64,000 nucleotides of DNA from Ralstonia sp. SET104 (GCF_003851545.1 NZ_BHVX01000002.1:186001-250000); one strand, 5' to 3'; counted from the stretch's first letter, positions 50,413 through 60,146 are shown. The notes: a model not told the origin generated them from the letters alone. Numbers and translations are program-made.

Positions 50413-51510
50413 ATGAACGTCCAGGAAACCTACCTCAAGGAACTGAAGGCGCGCGGCTATCAGCCCGACGAGGCGCAGCAGCGCGCCGTCGATCGCCTGC
50501 AGCAGTGTTACGACGAATGGGTCGCTTACAAGGCCCGGCGTTCCAGCGCACTGCGCAAGATGCTGGTGCGTCCGGAGTTGCCGCGCGGCGTCTACATGTG
50601 GGGCGGGGTGGGGCGCGGCAAGTCGTTCCTGATGGACGCCTTCTATGCGTGCGTGCCGGTGGTGCGCAAGACGCGCCTGCACTTTCATGAATTCATGCGC
50701 GAGGTGCATCGCCAGTTGGAAGAGTTGCGCGGGCGCGCGGATCCGCTGGATGAACTGGCCCGCCGCATCGCCAAGCGCTACCGCTTGATCTGCTTTGACG
50801 AATTTCATGTCAGCGATGTGGCTGACGCGATGATTCTGCACCGCCTGCTCGATCAGCTCTTCGCCAACGGCGTGCAGTTTGTGATGACCTCCAACTACCG
50901 TCCGGATCTGCTGTATCCGGATGGCCTGCACCGCGACCGTGTGCTGCCTGCCATCGGACTGCTGCAGGAGAGGCTCGACGTCCTCAACGTCGATGCCGGC
51001 ATCGACTATCGCAAGCGCGCGATGGAGCAGGTGCAGGCGTACTACACGCCGTTGGGCGCCAAGGCGAACTCGGCGTTGCGCGATGCTTTTGCGGCGGTGG
51101 CGGAAGTGCCGGACGAATCGCCGGTGCTGCGTATCGAACACCGTGAAATTCGCGCGGCGCGTAAGGCCGGCGGCGTAGTGTGGTTCGATTTCGCCACGCT
51201 GTGCGGTGGCCCACGTTCACAGAACGACTATCTGGAAATCGCCTCGCGCTTTCACACCGTCATTCTGGCCGATGTGCCGAAGATGACGCCGCGCATGGCG
51301 TCTGAAGCGCGTCGCTTCACGTGGCTGATCGACGTGTTCTACGATCACAAGGTCAAGCTGCTGATGTCGGCGCAAGTGGCGGCCGAGGAGCTATACACCG
51401 AGGGGCAGATGGCCAATGAATTCCAGCGCACCGTGTCTCGTATTGTCGAGATGCAATCGCGCGAATACCTCGAGGCACCTCGCCGCGAAGTGGATACGTC
51501 ACTGACCTGA
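50413..51510 (+). CDS. zapE: Cell division ATPase ZapE (AFG1-like)
   Basis: ZapE is an AFG1-family ATPase that associates with the Z-ring in E. coli and is needed under stress. The 365-aa product has Walker A WGGVGRGKSFLMDAFYAC, Walker B LICFDEFHVSDVADAMIL, sensor FVMTSNYRPDLLYPDGLHRD and a C-terminal family region FTWLIDVFYDHKVKLLMSA. The ATG at 50413 was chosen because the longer frame adds only an intergenic segment. It sits just after the odh operon, as in other Burkholderiaceae. Confidence 0.92.
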   Translation: MNVQETYLKELKARGYQPDEAQQRAVDRLQQCYDEWVAYKARRSSALRKMLVRPELPRGVYMWGGVGRGKSFLMDAFYACVPVVRKTRLHFHEFMREVHRQLEELRGRADPLDELARRIAKRYRLICFDEFHVSDVADAMILHRLLDQLFANGVQFVMTSNYRPDLLYPDGLHRDRVLPAIGLLQERLDVLNVDAGIDYRKRAMEQVQAYYTPLGAKANSALRDAFAAVAEVPDESPVLRIEHREIRAARKAGGVVWFDFATLCGGPRSQNDYLEIASRFHTVILADVPKMTPRMASEARRFTWLIDVFYDHKVKLLMSAQVAAEELYTEGQMANEFQRTVSRIVEMQSREYLEAPRREVDTSLT

Positions 51511-51523
51511 TTTCATCCAGTGC

Positions 51524-52366
51524 CTAGTGCGACGTCGGCGGCGGGTTGCGGTGCGACGTCGGGGCCTGTGAGGGCCGCAGGTTTGCGCCAAAGAAATCCT
51601 GCGGCAGGCGCTCGGTCTTGCGATTGACGTTGCGGAACGCACCTTCGACCAGCATCGGGGCGACGTTGCTCACATCGGTCTGCGAGGCCATGGTCACGTC
51701 TTCAGTAAAGCCGCGTTCACACAGTTCGCGGCCCGACACCGAGTCGAGCAACCAGGCTTTCATCATGCCGGTCTGCGACGCCTCGCGATAGACCGCGCGG
51801 GCGGCCAGTGCTTCGGGCGATAGTGCTTGCGGCAGGAAGCCCGCCACTGTTTCCGACAGGTGATGCACGATCGCACCAGCGGCTAGCCAGTCTTCCAGGG
51901 CGGGGCGCAGACTGCCATCAGCCCAGCGCTCTCCTGACGCTACCACGGCAATACGTCGACCGAGCCGGGACGCGGCTTCCGCCACGGCGCGAGCGTTGCG
52001 CAGGCAGCCGGCAAACGTCGGCGTTGATCCGGTGGCGAGTGCCAGCGTTGCGCCATTGGGTGAGGGCAAGACCAAGCTGCTGCCGATCGGCAACTCACGC
52101 AGCGACGCGGGCGAGAGTGTATAGCCCGCCTGGCTGCGGTTGTGGCCCGCCAGCATGGCGCCGGCTCGACGCGCGAAGGTTTCTGCGCTGCTATCGCGCC
52201 ATGGGTACGGATAGATACGTGCGCCGCGCGCCACGGCCACATCCACACAGGTGCAAAAGGACAGGACGTCCACCACGATGACGGCGTCGCAATGCGGTGC
52301 CAACGCCGATGCACCGTGCTCGCCCCATTCGCAGTGGATGTTGTACAGGCTGAATTCGGTTGCCAT
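51524..52366 (-). CDS. ComB-family phosphatase (2-phosphosulfolactate phosphatase-like)
   Basis: The 280-aa product matches the ComB family by eye: DAVIVVDVLSFCTCVDVAVARGARIYPYPW, SQAGYTLSPASLRELPIGSSLVLPSPNGATLA and RIAVVASGERWADGSLRPALEDWLAAGAI. In methanogens ComB makes sulfolactate for coenzyme M, a cofactor not expected in this bacterium, so the true substrate is unknown. The ATG at 52366 has the SD AGGAGG seven bases upstream; the frame extends further upstream without coding character. It is convergent with zapE and divergent from ccoI. Confidence 0.82.
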   Translation of the reverse strand: MATEFSLYNIHCEWGEHGASALAPHCDAVIVVDVLSFCTCVDVAVARGARIYPYPWRDSSAETFARRAGAMLAGHNRSQAGYTLSPASLRELPIGSSLVLPSPNGATLALATGSTPTFAGCLRNARAVAEAASRLGRRIAVVASGERWADGSLRPALEDWLAAGAIVHHLSETVAGFLPQALSPEALAARAVYREASQTGMMKAWLLDSVSGRELCERGFTEDVTMASQTDVSNVAPMLVEGAFRNVNRKTERLPQDFFGANLRPSQAPTSHRNPPPTSH

Positions 52367-52490
52367 GTCGCGCCCTCCTGTTTGCCTGGTGCAGCTATCA
52401 ACTATAGGCGGCTTATTTTTTTGTGGGAGGGTCGGGGTGCTCGGGGTGCGCTGCGGGCCGCATTCCCAGTTGTTTTTTATTGCGCGGTGC

Positions 52491-52504
52491 TTGATTCGTA
52501 TCAA
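52491..52504. promoter_or_regulatory. FNR/Anr box upstream of ccoI
   Basis: TTGATTCGTATCAA is a perfect TTGAT-N4-ATCAA. With the box centre (52497.5) at -41.5, transcription would start near 52539 with TAGCAT (52527-52532) as the -10, in keeping with a class II FNR-activated promoter for the oxidase genes. Confidence 0.85.
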
Positions 52505-52542
52505 GGGCGGGTCGGGGGATGCTGGTTAGCATTGTTCTCATA

Positions 52543-55086
52543 ATGACGACGACATTCGCCCCCAGCTACCCAGCAGCGCCGGTTGCCGGTACAGGCTCGC
52601 CCATTGCCATGGGCGAGGCGGGTGCGTCGCATATCACCTGCTATCACTGCGCCTCACCGTTGGACGGTGCCACCGCGCTCCACGCTGACGTTGCAGGCCA
52701 ATCCCGTGCGTTTTGCTGCGCCGGCTGCCAAGCCGTCGCGCAAACGCTGCACGCCTCCGGCATGGGGCACGTCTATAGCGGCCCGATCGCCTTTGCCAAG
52801 CCCATCGAAGGTGATCGCCGCGCCGAGGCCGAAGCAGTCTGGGCTACCTACGACCTGCCTGTCATGCGCGAGCGCTTCGTGCGCATGCGTGCAGACGGCG
52901 CGGAAGTACTTTGCCTCGCCATCAGCGGCATGCGCTGCGCCGCGTGCGTCTGGTTGATCGAACGCGCGCTCTCGTGTGTGCCGGGCGTGCGTGAAGCGAC
53001 CGTCAACTACGCCACCGAACGTGTGCGCATTGTGGGCAATGCCGGCGCCATGCGCCTGTCCGCTGTGTTTGCTGCGATTGCCGATGTGGGTTATGAGGCG
53101 TGGCCCGATCAGCCATCCGCGCGCCGCATGGCCGAGGCGCGAGAACGCCGCAGCCTGCTGATCCGCCTCGGCATCGCCATGCTCGGGATGATGCAGGTGA
53201 TGATGTACGCGTGGCCGGTGTACTTGCACGGCAGCGATATCCCGCTCAGCCAGACCCGCCTGATGCAGTGGGCCAGCCTGGTGTTGACGGTGCCGGTGGT
53301 GCTGATTTCGGCGCGGCCCATTTTCATCAACGCGTGGCGGCAAGTGCGGCATGCGCACGTTGGCATGGACGTGCCGGTAGCGCTTGGGGTTGGCGCGGCG
53401 TTCATCGCCAGTGTGGTTGCGACCCTGCGCGGCCACGGCGAAACATACTTCGATTCGGTGACGATGTTCGTCGCATTCTTGCTGGCGGCGCGTTATCTCG
53501 AACTGCGCGCACGGCAGAGCGCGGCTTCCGGTGCCGAGGCGCTCGTGCGCCAACTGCCGGCCACTTGCCGGCGCATCGAGCCTGCAAGCGGGGTGCTCGA
53601 AACCATTCCCGTCGCGACGTTGCAGCCAGGCGATTGCGTGGAAGTGCGCGCCGGTGAAGTCCTGCCAGCAGACGGCATCGTCGAACACGGCACGACCAAA
53701 ATCGACGAATCGCTTCTCTCCGGTGAAAGCGTGCCGCGCTCGCGCGACGTGGGCGCGACCGTGCTGGCCGGCAGCTACAACGTCGTCAGCGCGATTCGCG
53801 TGCGTGTGAACCGCGTAGGTGCGCAAACGCGCCTCGCCGCCATCGTCGATCTGCTTGAGCGCGCGTTGACCGACAAGCCCCGCATGGCTGAACTTGCTGA
53901 TCGCGTGGCCGGGCGCTTTGTGGCTGTACTGCTCGGCTGGGCGTTGCTTACCGCGATTGCGTGGTGGTGGGTGGACCCGACGCGCGTGTTTGCCGTTACG
54001 GTGGCGGTGCTGGTGGTGAGCTGCCCGTGCGCACTGTCGCTGGCCACGCCGTCTGCACTGGCGGCGGCCAGTGGCGCGCTGGCGCGGCGCGGTGTGCTGG
54101 TCACGCGCGGCCATGCCATCGAAAACCTCGCGGCCGTCACCGATGTGCTCCTCGACAAGACGGGCACGCTCACCGAAGGGCGCCTGTGCCTGCTGAGCAT
54201 CGAGACATTCGCCGATGTGGATGCTGAACATTGCCTAGCATTGGCGTGCGCGATGGAGCAATCAGAGAACCACCCGATCGCTCAATCGCTGCGTGCCGCC
54301 ACCTCCAAGGCAATGCCGTTACCCACGTTGGAGCGGACAACTAACGTGCCGGGGCAGGGCGTGTATGCCGTGGTCGATAACCGACTGATGCGGTTGGGCA
54401 CGCAACCGTTCGCAGCCGTGCACTACGCTGATCAGCCGGTCGCTTCCATCCGTTACGGCACGGAAGCGCCGATGGAAGAGGTGCCGCCGGCGGCCGCATG
54501 CACGTCGGTCTGGCTCGGCCGTGATGGCCAACCGCTCGCGCGCTTCACGCTGGCTGATACGCCGCGTGCCGATGCGCCTGCGTGCCTGAGCGCGCTGCGT
54601 GAACAAGGGCTGCGCTTGCACCTTGTTTCTGGCGATGCGCCGGAGACCGTGCACTGGTGGGCCAACCGCCTTGGCATCGACCATGCGGTGGGCGGTGCCA
54701 GCCCCGAAGACAAGCGCGCATACGTGCGCAAGCTGCAGGCGGACGGCGCACGTGTGCTGGCCGTCGGCGACGGCATCAACGATGCGCCGCTGCTCGCGCA
54801 GGCGCAGGTCTCCATCGCCATCGGGTCGGGGGCGCCGCTGGCCCAGGCTGGCGCCGACGCCATCCTCACCGAGCCGCGCCTGTTCGCCATCACCGAAGCC
54901 GTATCGATTGGCCGCCGGACGTTGCGCGTGGTGCGTCAGAACCTCGGCTGGGCGTTTGTCTACAACGCGATCAGCATTCCGCTCGCCACGCTGGGGTGGC
55001 TGTCGCCGCTGGCGGCGGGCATCGGCATGTCGGTGTCGTCGCTGCTGGTGGCGCTCAATGCGTGGCGTTTGTCCAGCGCGGTTTAA
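52543..55086 (+). CDS. ccoI: Copper-transporting P-type ATPase CcoI (FixI)
   Basis: CcoI is a P1B-type ATPase that supplies copper for assembly of the cbb3 oxidase. The 847-aa product has an N-terminal cysteine-rich domain (CYHCASPLDG, CCAGCQAV), an HMA domain (GMRCAACVWLIER), eight predicted helices, the CPC transport motif (VSCPCALSLATPSALAAA), the phosphorylated DKTGTLTEG and GDGINDAPLLAQA. Start uncertain: the ATG at 52543 lies about 4 bases after the predicted start of transcription, so this could be near-leaderless, or translation may begin at the ATG at 52609. It heads ccoI-ccoS and ccoNOQP. Confidence 0.93.
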   Translation: MTTTFAPSYPAAPVAGTGSPIAMGEAGASHITCYHCASPLDGATALHADVAGQSRAFCCAGCQAVAQTLHASGMGHVYSGPIAFAKPIEGDRRAEAEAVWATYDLPVMRERFVRMRADGAEVLCLAISGMRCAACVWLIERALSCVPGVREATVNYATERVRIVGNAGAMRLSAVFAAIADVGYEAWPDQPSARRMAEARERRSLLIRLGIAMLGMMQVMMYAWPVYLHGSDIPLSQTRLMQWASLVLTVPVVLISARPIFINAWRQVRHAHVGMDVPVALGVGAAFIASVVATLRGHGETYFDSVTMFVAFLLAARYLELRARQSAASGAEALVRQLPATCRRIEPASGVLETIPVATLQPGDCVEVRAGEVLPADGIVEHGTTKIDESLLSGESVPRSRDVGATVLAGSYNVVSAIRVRVNRVGAQTRLAAIVDLLERALTDKPRMAELADRVAGRFVAVLLGWALLTAIAWWWVDPTRVFAVTVAVLVVSCPCALSLATPSALAAASGALARRGVLVTRGHAIENLAAVTDVLLDKTGTLTEGRLCLLSIETFADVDAEHCLALACAMEQSENHPIAQSLRAATSKAMPLPTLERTTNVPGQGVYAVVDNRLMRLGTQPFAAVHYADQPVASIRYGTEAPMEEVPPAAACTSVWLGRDGQPLARFTLADTPRADAPACLSALREQGLRLHLVSGDAPETVHWWANRLGIDHAVGGASPEDKRAYVRKLQADGARVLAVGDGINDAPLLAQAQVSIAIGSGAPLAQAGADAILTEPRLFAITEAVSIGRRTLRVVRQNLGWAFVYNAISIPLATLGWLSPLAAGIGMSVSSLLVALNAWRLSSAV

Positions 55087-55095
55087 AGGATCGAA

Positions 55096-55275
55096 ATGGA
55101 AACGCTGTTTCTGCTGATTCCGCTGTCGCTGATGCTGGTCATGGCGATTGTTGGCGTGCTGTGGTGGGCTGTTGGCTCGGGGCAGTACGACGATCTCAAG
55201 GCGCCCGCGGAATCGATTCTGCTCGACCCCGATACCCCAGCACGCGACGCAATGTCGCGGGACGGAACTACTTGA
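55096..55275 (+). CDS. ccoS: cbb3 oxidase maturation protein CcoS
   Basis: CcoS is a small inner-membrane protein needed for cofactor insertion into cbb3 oxidase. The 59-aa product starts ATG at 55096, nine bases after ccoI, with the SD AAAGGA. It reads METLFLLIPLSLMLVMAIVGVLWWAV, one transmembrane helix, then GSGQYDDLKAPAESILLDPD. The tryptophan pair and the G-Q-(F/Y)-D-D-L segment are hallmarks of the FixS/CcoS family. It is short enough to be missed by length-filtered gene callers. Confidence 0.93.
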   Translation: METLFLLIPLSLMLVMAIVGVLWWAVGSGQYDDLKAPAESILLDPDTPARDAMSRDGTT

Positions 55276-55294
55276 CCACATTGGCCGGGGTGCC

Positions 55295-55308
55295 TTGACG
55301 CACGTCAA
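55295..55308. promoter_or_regulatory. FNR/Anr-type box upstream of ccoN
   Basis: TTGACGCACGTCAA is a perfect TTGAC-N4-GTCAA dyad of the FNR/Anr/Dnr type. With its centre (55301.5) at -41.5 the transcript starts near 55343 and TAACAT (55331-55336) is a fitting -10. The ccoN ATG at 55371 follows with GGGGAG as SD. Confidence 0.85.
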
Positions 55309-55370
55309 GACTTCAATGCAGCCCGATTCTTAACATGACCGTATCAAACCAACACACTCGGGGAGCAAGC

Positions 55371-56828
55371 ATGCAATCGTCCAGCGCGTTGCAGCCCACC
55401 CAGACCTTCAATTACCGCGTTGTCCGCCAGTTCTCGATCATGACGATCGTCTGGGGCATTGTCGGTATGGCGGTCGGTGCGCTGATCGCGGCCCAGTTGA
55501 TCTGGCCGCAACTGAACTTCGGGGTGCCCTGGCTGACGTATGGCCGGCTGCGTCCGCTGCATACCAATGCCGTCATCTTCGCCTTTGGCGGCAGCGCGTT
55601 GTTTGCGACGTCTTACTACGTTGTGCAGCGCACGTGTCAGGCGCGTCTGTTTTCCGACACGCTGGCGGCTTTCACGTTCTGGGGATGGCAGGCGGTGATC
55701 GTGGCGGCAGTCATCACGCTGCCGCTGGGCTACACCAGCTCGAAGGAATACGCAGAACTGGAATGGCCGATCGACATCCTGATCACTGTCGTGTGGGTGG
55801 CATACGCGCTGGTGTTCTTCGGTACCATCGTCAAGCGCAAGACCCGGCACATCTATGTGGCCAACTGGTTTTTCGGCGCGTACATCCTGACGATTGCGCT
55901 GCTGCATATCGTCAACAACGCCGAACTGCCGGTGACGATGTGGAAGTCGTACTCGGCCTACGCTGGCGTGCAGGACGCAATGGTGCAGTGGTGGTATGGC
56001 CACAATGCGGTGGGCTTCTTCCTGACCACCAGCTTCCTGGGGATGATGTATTACTTCGTGCCCAAGCAGGCCGAGCGTCCGATCTATTCGTATCGCCTGT
56101 CGATCGTGCACTTCTGGGCGCTGAACTTCACCTACATGTGGGCGGGCCCGCACCACTTGCAATACACCTCGCTGCCGGACTGGGCGCAGTCGCTGGGCAT
56201 GGTGTTCTCGCTGATTCTGCTGGCGCCGTCGTGGGGCGGCATGATCAACGGGATCATGACCCTCTCGGGTGCCTGGGAGAAGCTGCGCACCGATCCGATT
56301 CTGAAGTTCCTGGTGGTGGCGCTGTCGTTCTACGGCATGGCGACGTTTGAGGGCTCGATGATGTCCATCAAGACCGTCAACGCGCTGTCGCACTACACGG
56401 ACTGGACGATCGGCCACGTGCACTCCGGCGCGCTGGGCTGGGTCGCGATGATCACCATCGGCTCGATGTACTACATGATCCCGCGCCTGTTCGGGCGCCA
56501 GAAGATGTACAGCACGCGCCTGATCGAAGTGCACTTCTGGGTGGCCACCATTGGCGTGGTGCTCTACATCGCCGCCATGTGGATCGCCGGCGTGATGCAA
56601 GGCTTGATGTGGCGCGCCACCGAGGCTGACGGCACGCTTACCTACAGCTTTGTCGAGGCGGTGAAGGCGACGTACCCGTTCTACATCATTCGTCTACTGG
56701 GTGGCCTGTGCTTCCTGGGCGGCATGCTGCTGATGGCCTTCAATGTGTTCAAGACCATCCAGGGCAGCAAGGCGATCGACGCGCCGATTCCTCAACCGGC
56801 CCAGGCTCCGCTGGTCGCAGCGCAGTGA
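55371..56828 (+). CDS. ccoN: cbb3-type cytochrome c oxidase subunit I (CcoN)
   Basis: CcoN is the catalytic subunit of the high-affinity cbb3 oxidase, holding heme b and the heme b3-CuB site. The 485-aa product has about twelve predicted helices. Metal-binding histidines are in segments such as [54 protein letters not shown] and [15 protein letters not shown]. The ATG at 55371 was chosen over 55335, because the latter lies before the predicted start of transcription. It precedes ccoO, ccoQ and ccoP. Confidence 0.98.
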   Translation: MQSSSALQPTQTFNYRVVRQFSIMTIVWGIVGMAVGALIAAQLIWPQLNFGVPWLTYGRLRPLHTNAVIFAFGGSALFATSYYVVQRTCQARLFSDTLAAFTFWGWQAVIVAAVITLPLGYTSSKEYAELEWPIDILITVVWVAYALVFFGTIVKRKTRHIYVANWFFGAYILTIALLHIVNNAELPVTMWKSYSAYAGVQDAMVQWWYGHNAVGFFLTTSFLGMMYYFVPKQAERPIYSYRLSIVHFWALNFTYMWAGPHHLQYTSLPDWAQSLGMVFSLILLAPSWGGMINGIMTLSGAWEKLRTDPILKFLVVALSFYGMATFEGSMMSIKTVNALSHYTDWTIGHVHSGALGWVAMITIGSMYYMIPRLFGRQKMYSTRLIEVHFWVATIGVVLYIAAMWIAGVMQGLMWRATEADGTLTYSFVEAVKATYPFYIIRLLGGLCFLGGMLLMAFNVFKTIQGSKAIDAPIPQPAQAPLVAAQ

Positions 56829-56838
56829 GGGGATGAAC

Positions 56839-57522
56839 ATGAGCAATCAACAGAAAAGCTTCTTCTCGCACGAGACACTGGAAAAGAACATCGGCCTCCT
56901 GATCGCGGCGACGCTGGTTGTGGTCAGCATCGCAGGGCTGGTGCAGATCGTGCCGCTGTTCTTCCAGCATTCGACAACCGAGCCGGTCAAGGGCATCGCA
57001 CCGTATTCGCCGTTGCGACTGGCTGGGCGCGATATCTACATCCGCGAAGGCTGTGTCGGCTGCCATTCGCAGCAGGTGCGCACGCTGCGCGCTGAGACCG
57101 AACGCTACGGCCACTATTCGCTGGCCGGAGAATCCGTGTTTGACCACCCGTTCCTCTGGGGCTCCAAGCGCACTGGCCCGGATTTGGCGCGCGTGGGTCA
57201 GCGCTATTCCGATGATTGGCATCGCATCCACTTGCGTGATCCGCGCGAGGTGGTACCTGAGTCGAACATGCCTTCATATGCATGGCTCTCGAAGACGCAG
57301 CTGGACAGCGGCGACATCGAGAAGAAGATGCACGTGCTGCGCCAGCTCGGCGTGCCGTACACCGATGCGCAGATTGCCGGCGCGCGCGAGCAACTCGCAG
57401 GCAAGACGGAAGAAGATGCCGTCGTTGCCTATCTACAAGGCCTGGGTGTGGAAATGCGCAACGTTCATGACGTAGCGGTCGAGCCAGCAGCACCGGCCAC
57501 CGTTGCTGCCGCAAAGGAGTGA
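56839..57522 (+). CDS. ccoO: cbb3-type cytochrome c oxidase subunit II (CcoO)
   Basis: CcoO is a membrane-anchored monoheme cytochrome c of the cbb3 complex. The 227-aa product has an N-terminal helix ([21 protein letters not shown]), the heme motif in [31 protein letters not shown], and a methionine ligand candidate in [13 protein letters not shown]. Two ATGs are close: 56833 and 56839. The GAGGGG SD at 56827-56832 has proper spacing only to 56839, so I prefer that one. It starts 10 bases after ccoN. Confidence 0.95.
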   Translation: MSNQQKSFFSHETLEKNIGLLIAATLVVVSIAGLVQIVPLFFQHSTTEPVKGIAPYSPLRLAGRDIYIREGCVGCHSQQVRTLRAETERYGHYSLAGESVFDHPFLWGSKRTGPDLARVGQRYSDDWHRIHLRDPREVVPESNMPSYAWLSKTQLDSGDIEKKMHVLRQLGVPYTDAQIAGAREQLAGKTEEDAVVAYLQGLGVEMRNVHDVAVEPAAPATVAAAKE

Positions 57523-57525
57523 GTC

Positions 57526-57708
57526 ATGGCCACATTGAGTGCAATTGCCACGGCGGTCTTCCTGGTGCTGTTCGTCGGCATCAGCTGGTGGGCGTTCTCG
57601 GCACATCGCCGCGCCGCAAATGCTGAATCGGCCATGCTGCCGTTCATGCTGCCCGACGAGGCCGAGGTCGCCGGTGCGCGCGCAGACGCGTCGCGACCGC
57701 ATCAATAA
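57526..57708 (+). CDS. ccoQ: cbb3 oxidase small subunit CcoQ (FixQ)
   Basis: The 60-aa product has one transmembrane helix (TAVFLVLFVGISWWAFSAH) followed by a short polar tail with SAMLPFMLPDEAE. CcoQ helps stabilise the cbb3 complex. It starts 3 bases after ccoO and ends 12 bases before ccoP, in the expected order. Confidence 0.92.
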   Translation: MATLSAIATAVFLVLFVGISWWAFSAHRRAANAESAMLPFMLPDEAEVAGARADASRPHQ

Positions 57709-57720
57709 GGACACAGAATC

Positions 57721-58644
57721 ATGAGCGACTTCATTTCGGAGTTTTGGGGGTACTACATTGCGGCGATTGCCCTGGTGGGCATCGTGTGGTGTGTGTGGCT
57801 GCTGTTCTCGCAGCGGCGCATTCAGATGGCACCGGGGCAAAGCGCCGGTGGCGATACCGGCCACGTGTGGGACGACGACTTGCGCGAGCTGAATAACCCG
57901 CTGCCGCGCTGGTGGATGTGGATGTTCCTGCTGGCGTGCATCTTTGCGGCGACATACCTGGTGCTGTATCCGGGGTTGGGTGCCTATGGTGGCGTGCTGG
58001 GTTTCTCGTCGCGCGGCGAACTGGCCTCGCAGCGTGCGGCAGCCGATGCGAAAGTGCGTCCACTCTATGCACGCTACGCGAGCATGGACATCAAGCAGAT
58101 CGCCGCAGATCCGCAGGCACGAGAGATCGGCCAGCGCCTGTTTCTGAACAACTGCGCGCAATGCCATGGCTCGGACGCAGGCGGCTCGAAGGGCTTCCCG
58201 AACCTGACCGACAGCGACTGGCTGTATGGCGGCGAGCCGGAGACGATCCTCACCACCATCACCAAGGGCCGACATGGTGTCATGCCGTCGCTGGCTGCTG
58301 TGGTAGACGGCAATCAGGCAGTGAACGTTGCCAACTACGTGCGTTCGCTGTCGGGCCTGGCTTATGACCCGATCAAGGCCGCACGTGGTGAGCCGACCTT
58401 CAAATCTGTCTGCGCGGCCTGCCACATGGCTACCGGCAAGGGTAATCAGGCGCTGGGCGCGCCGAACCTGACCGACCGCACGTGGTTGTACGGCAGCGCG
58501 GAAGCGACCATCGTCGAGACCATTCTCAAGGGCCGTGACAACACCATGCCAGCGCACGAGAATCTGCTCTCGCCCGAGAAGATCCGCATGCTGGCCGCCT
58601 ACGTGTGGGGCCTGTCGAACAACAACCCGAGCGCCCAGCAATGA
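57721..58644 (+). CDS. ccoP: cbb3-type cytochrome c oxidase subunit III (CcoP)
   Basis: CcoP is a diheme cytochrome c that feeds electrons to CcoN. The 307-aa product has an N-terminal FixP domain (SDFISEFWGYYIAAIALVGIVWCVWLLF) with two helices and two CXXCH motifs: CAQCHGSDAGG and CAACHMATGKG. Ligand methionines are likely in GRHGVMPSLA and GRDNTMPAH. Its stop overlaps the ccoG start (ATGA at 58641-58644). Confidence 0.97.
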   Translation: MSDFISEFWGYYIAAIALVGIVWCVWLLFSQRRIQMAPGQSAGGDTGHVWDDDLRELNNPLPRWWMWMFLLACIFAATYLVLYPGLGAYGGVLGFSSRGELASQRAAADAKVRPLYARYASMDIKQIAADPQAREIGQRLFLNNCAQCHGSDAGGSKGFPNLTDSDWLYGGEPETILTTITKGRHGVMPSLAAVVDGNQAVNVANYVRSLSGLAYDPIKAARGEPTFKSVCAACHMATGKGNQALGAPNLTDRTWLYGSAEATIVETILKGRDNTMPAHENLLSPEKIRMLAAYVWGLSNNNPSAQQ

Positions 58645-60110
58645 GCGACCAAGAACCCGCCTGGCGCCCCATGACGCCTGCCTCCGCCGCAGCGGCGGCA
58701 GGTGCCGACGACGCCCCGACCGAGCAGATGCTCTATGAAGTGCGGCGCAAGATCTATCCGCGCTCCGTGACAGGCGCCTTCGCGCGTTGGCGCGTCTGGT
58801 TGGTGCTGGCCACGCAAGCCATCTTTTATGGCTTGCCGTGGTTCCAGTGGAATGGTCGACAGGCGGTGCTGTTCGATTTGGCCGCCCGCAAGTTTTATCT
58901 GTTCGGCCTGGTGCTGTGGCCCCAGGACGTGATCTACCTCACCCTGCTGCTCGTGCTATCGGCACTAGGGCTGTTCCTGTTCACGGCAGTGGCGGGACGG
59001 CTTTTTTGCGGTTATGCCTGCCCACAGACGGTCTACACCGAAATCTTCATGTGGATCGAGCGGCATATCGAAGGCGACCGCTTTGCCCGCATCCGTCTCG
59101 ACGGCGAGCGCTGGAGCCCGCGCAAGCTGCGTCTGAAAGCCGCCAAGCATTCGGCCTGGGTGCTGATCGCACTGTGGACGGGCTTCACCTTCGTCGGCTT
59201 CTTCACCCCGATTCGCGATCTGGGCATGGAGACTTGGACGTTCTCCCTCGGCCCCTGGCAAACCTTCTGGATGCTGTTTTATGCATTCGCCACGTGGGGC
59301 AACGCCGGCTTCATGCGCGAGCAGGTATGCCGCTACATGTGCCCATACGCACGCTTCCAGAGCGTGATGGTCGACCCCGATACCTACGTCGTCACGTATG
59401 ACACGCAACGCGGCGAGCCGCGCGGCAGCCGCTCGCGCAATGCGGATTTCGAAGCACAGGGCCTGGGCGCATGCGTCGATTGCAGCATCTGTGTGCAAGT
59501 GTGCCCAACTGGCATCGATATCCGCCAGGGCCTGCAGTACGAATGCATTGGCTGCGGCGCTTGTATCGACGCCTGCGATCAAGTCATGGACAAGATGCGC
59601 TATCCGCGCGGCCTGATCCGCTATACGTCTGAGCGCGCCATACGCGACCGGCTCAACCCGAAGGAGACCCGGCAGCACTTGCTGCGCCCGCGCGTGCTGA
59701 TCTACAGCGGGATCATGCTGATGCTCGTGGTCGGCTTCATCACCGCACTGATGATGCGCCAGCCGCTCAAGGTGGACGTGATCCGCGATCGTGGCGCACT
59801 CGCGCGCGAAGTCGACGGCGGCAAGATCGAGAACGTCTATCGCCTGCAGTTGATGAACGCCTCCGAGCAACCCATGCGCGTGACCATCACCGCAGAAGGC
59901 ATGACTGAGTTGGACGTGCAGGGCGGTCGCGGCGAATCCACCACGCTTGAATTGCCGCCCGCCGCCAACCGCTTGTTGCCGGTGCGCGTGCGTCGCCCGG
60001 CCGATGATGCCGCCCCCGGCTCGCACAAGATCCGTTTCGTCATTCATGCAGATAACGGCAGCGGCAGCCTCGTGCTGCGCGAGCCGTCGAGCTTCATCGT
60101 GCCGCGCTAA
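58641..60110 (+). CDS. ccoG: Polyferredoxin-type cbb3 oxidase accessory protein CcoG (FixG/RdxA)
   Basis: CcoG is a membrane iron-sulphur protein that reduces copper for cbb3 assembly. The 489-aa product has about five predicted helices, cysteines in YACPQTVYTEIF and CRYMCPYARFQ, and two clustered 4Fe-4S motifs (CVDCSICVQVCP; CIGCGACIDACDQVMDKM). A soluble C-terminal Ig-like domain follows. It starts at the ATGA overlap with ccoP; the frame opens earlier at 58605. Confidence 0.95.
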   Translation: MSDQEPAWRPMTPASAAAAAGADDAPTEQMLYEVRRKIYPRSVTGAFARWRVWLVLATQAIFYGLPWFQWNGRQAVLFDLAARKFYLFGLVLWPQDVIYLTLLLVLSALGLFLFTAVAGRLFCGYACPQTVYTEIFMWIERHIEGDRFARIRLDGERWSPRKLRLKAAKHSAWVLIALWTGFTFVGFFTPIRDLGMETWTFSLGPWQTFWMLFYAFATWGNAGFMREQVCRYMCPYARFQSVMVDPDTYVVTYDTQRGEPRGSRSRNADFEAQGLGACVDCSICVQVCPTGIDIRQGLQYECIGCGACIDACDQVMDKMRYPRGLIRYTSERAIRDRLNPKETRQHLLRPRVLIYSGIMLMLVVGFITALMMRQPLKVDVIRDRGALAREVDGGKIENVYRLQLMNASEQPMRVTITAEGMTELDVQGGRGESTTLELPPAANRLLPVRVRRPADDAAPGSHKIRFVIHADNGSGSLVLREPSSFIVPR

Positions 60111-60146
60111 CGCGGTATTCAGCGGTATCCCCAACAGGAGGCATCG

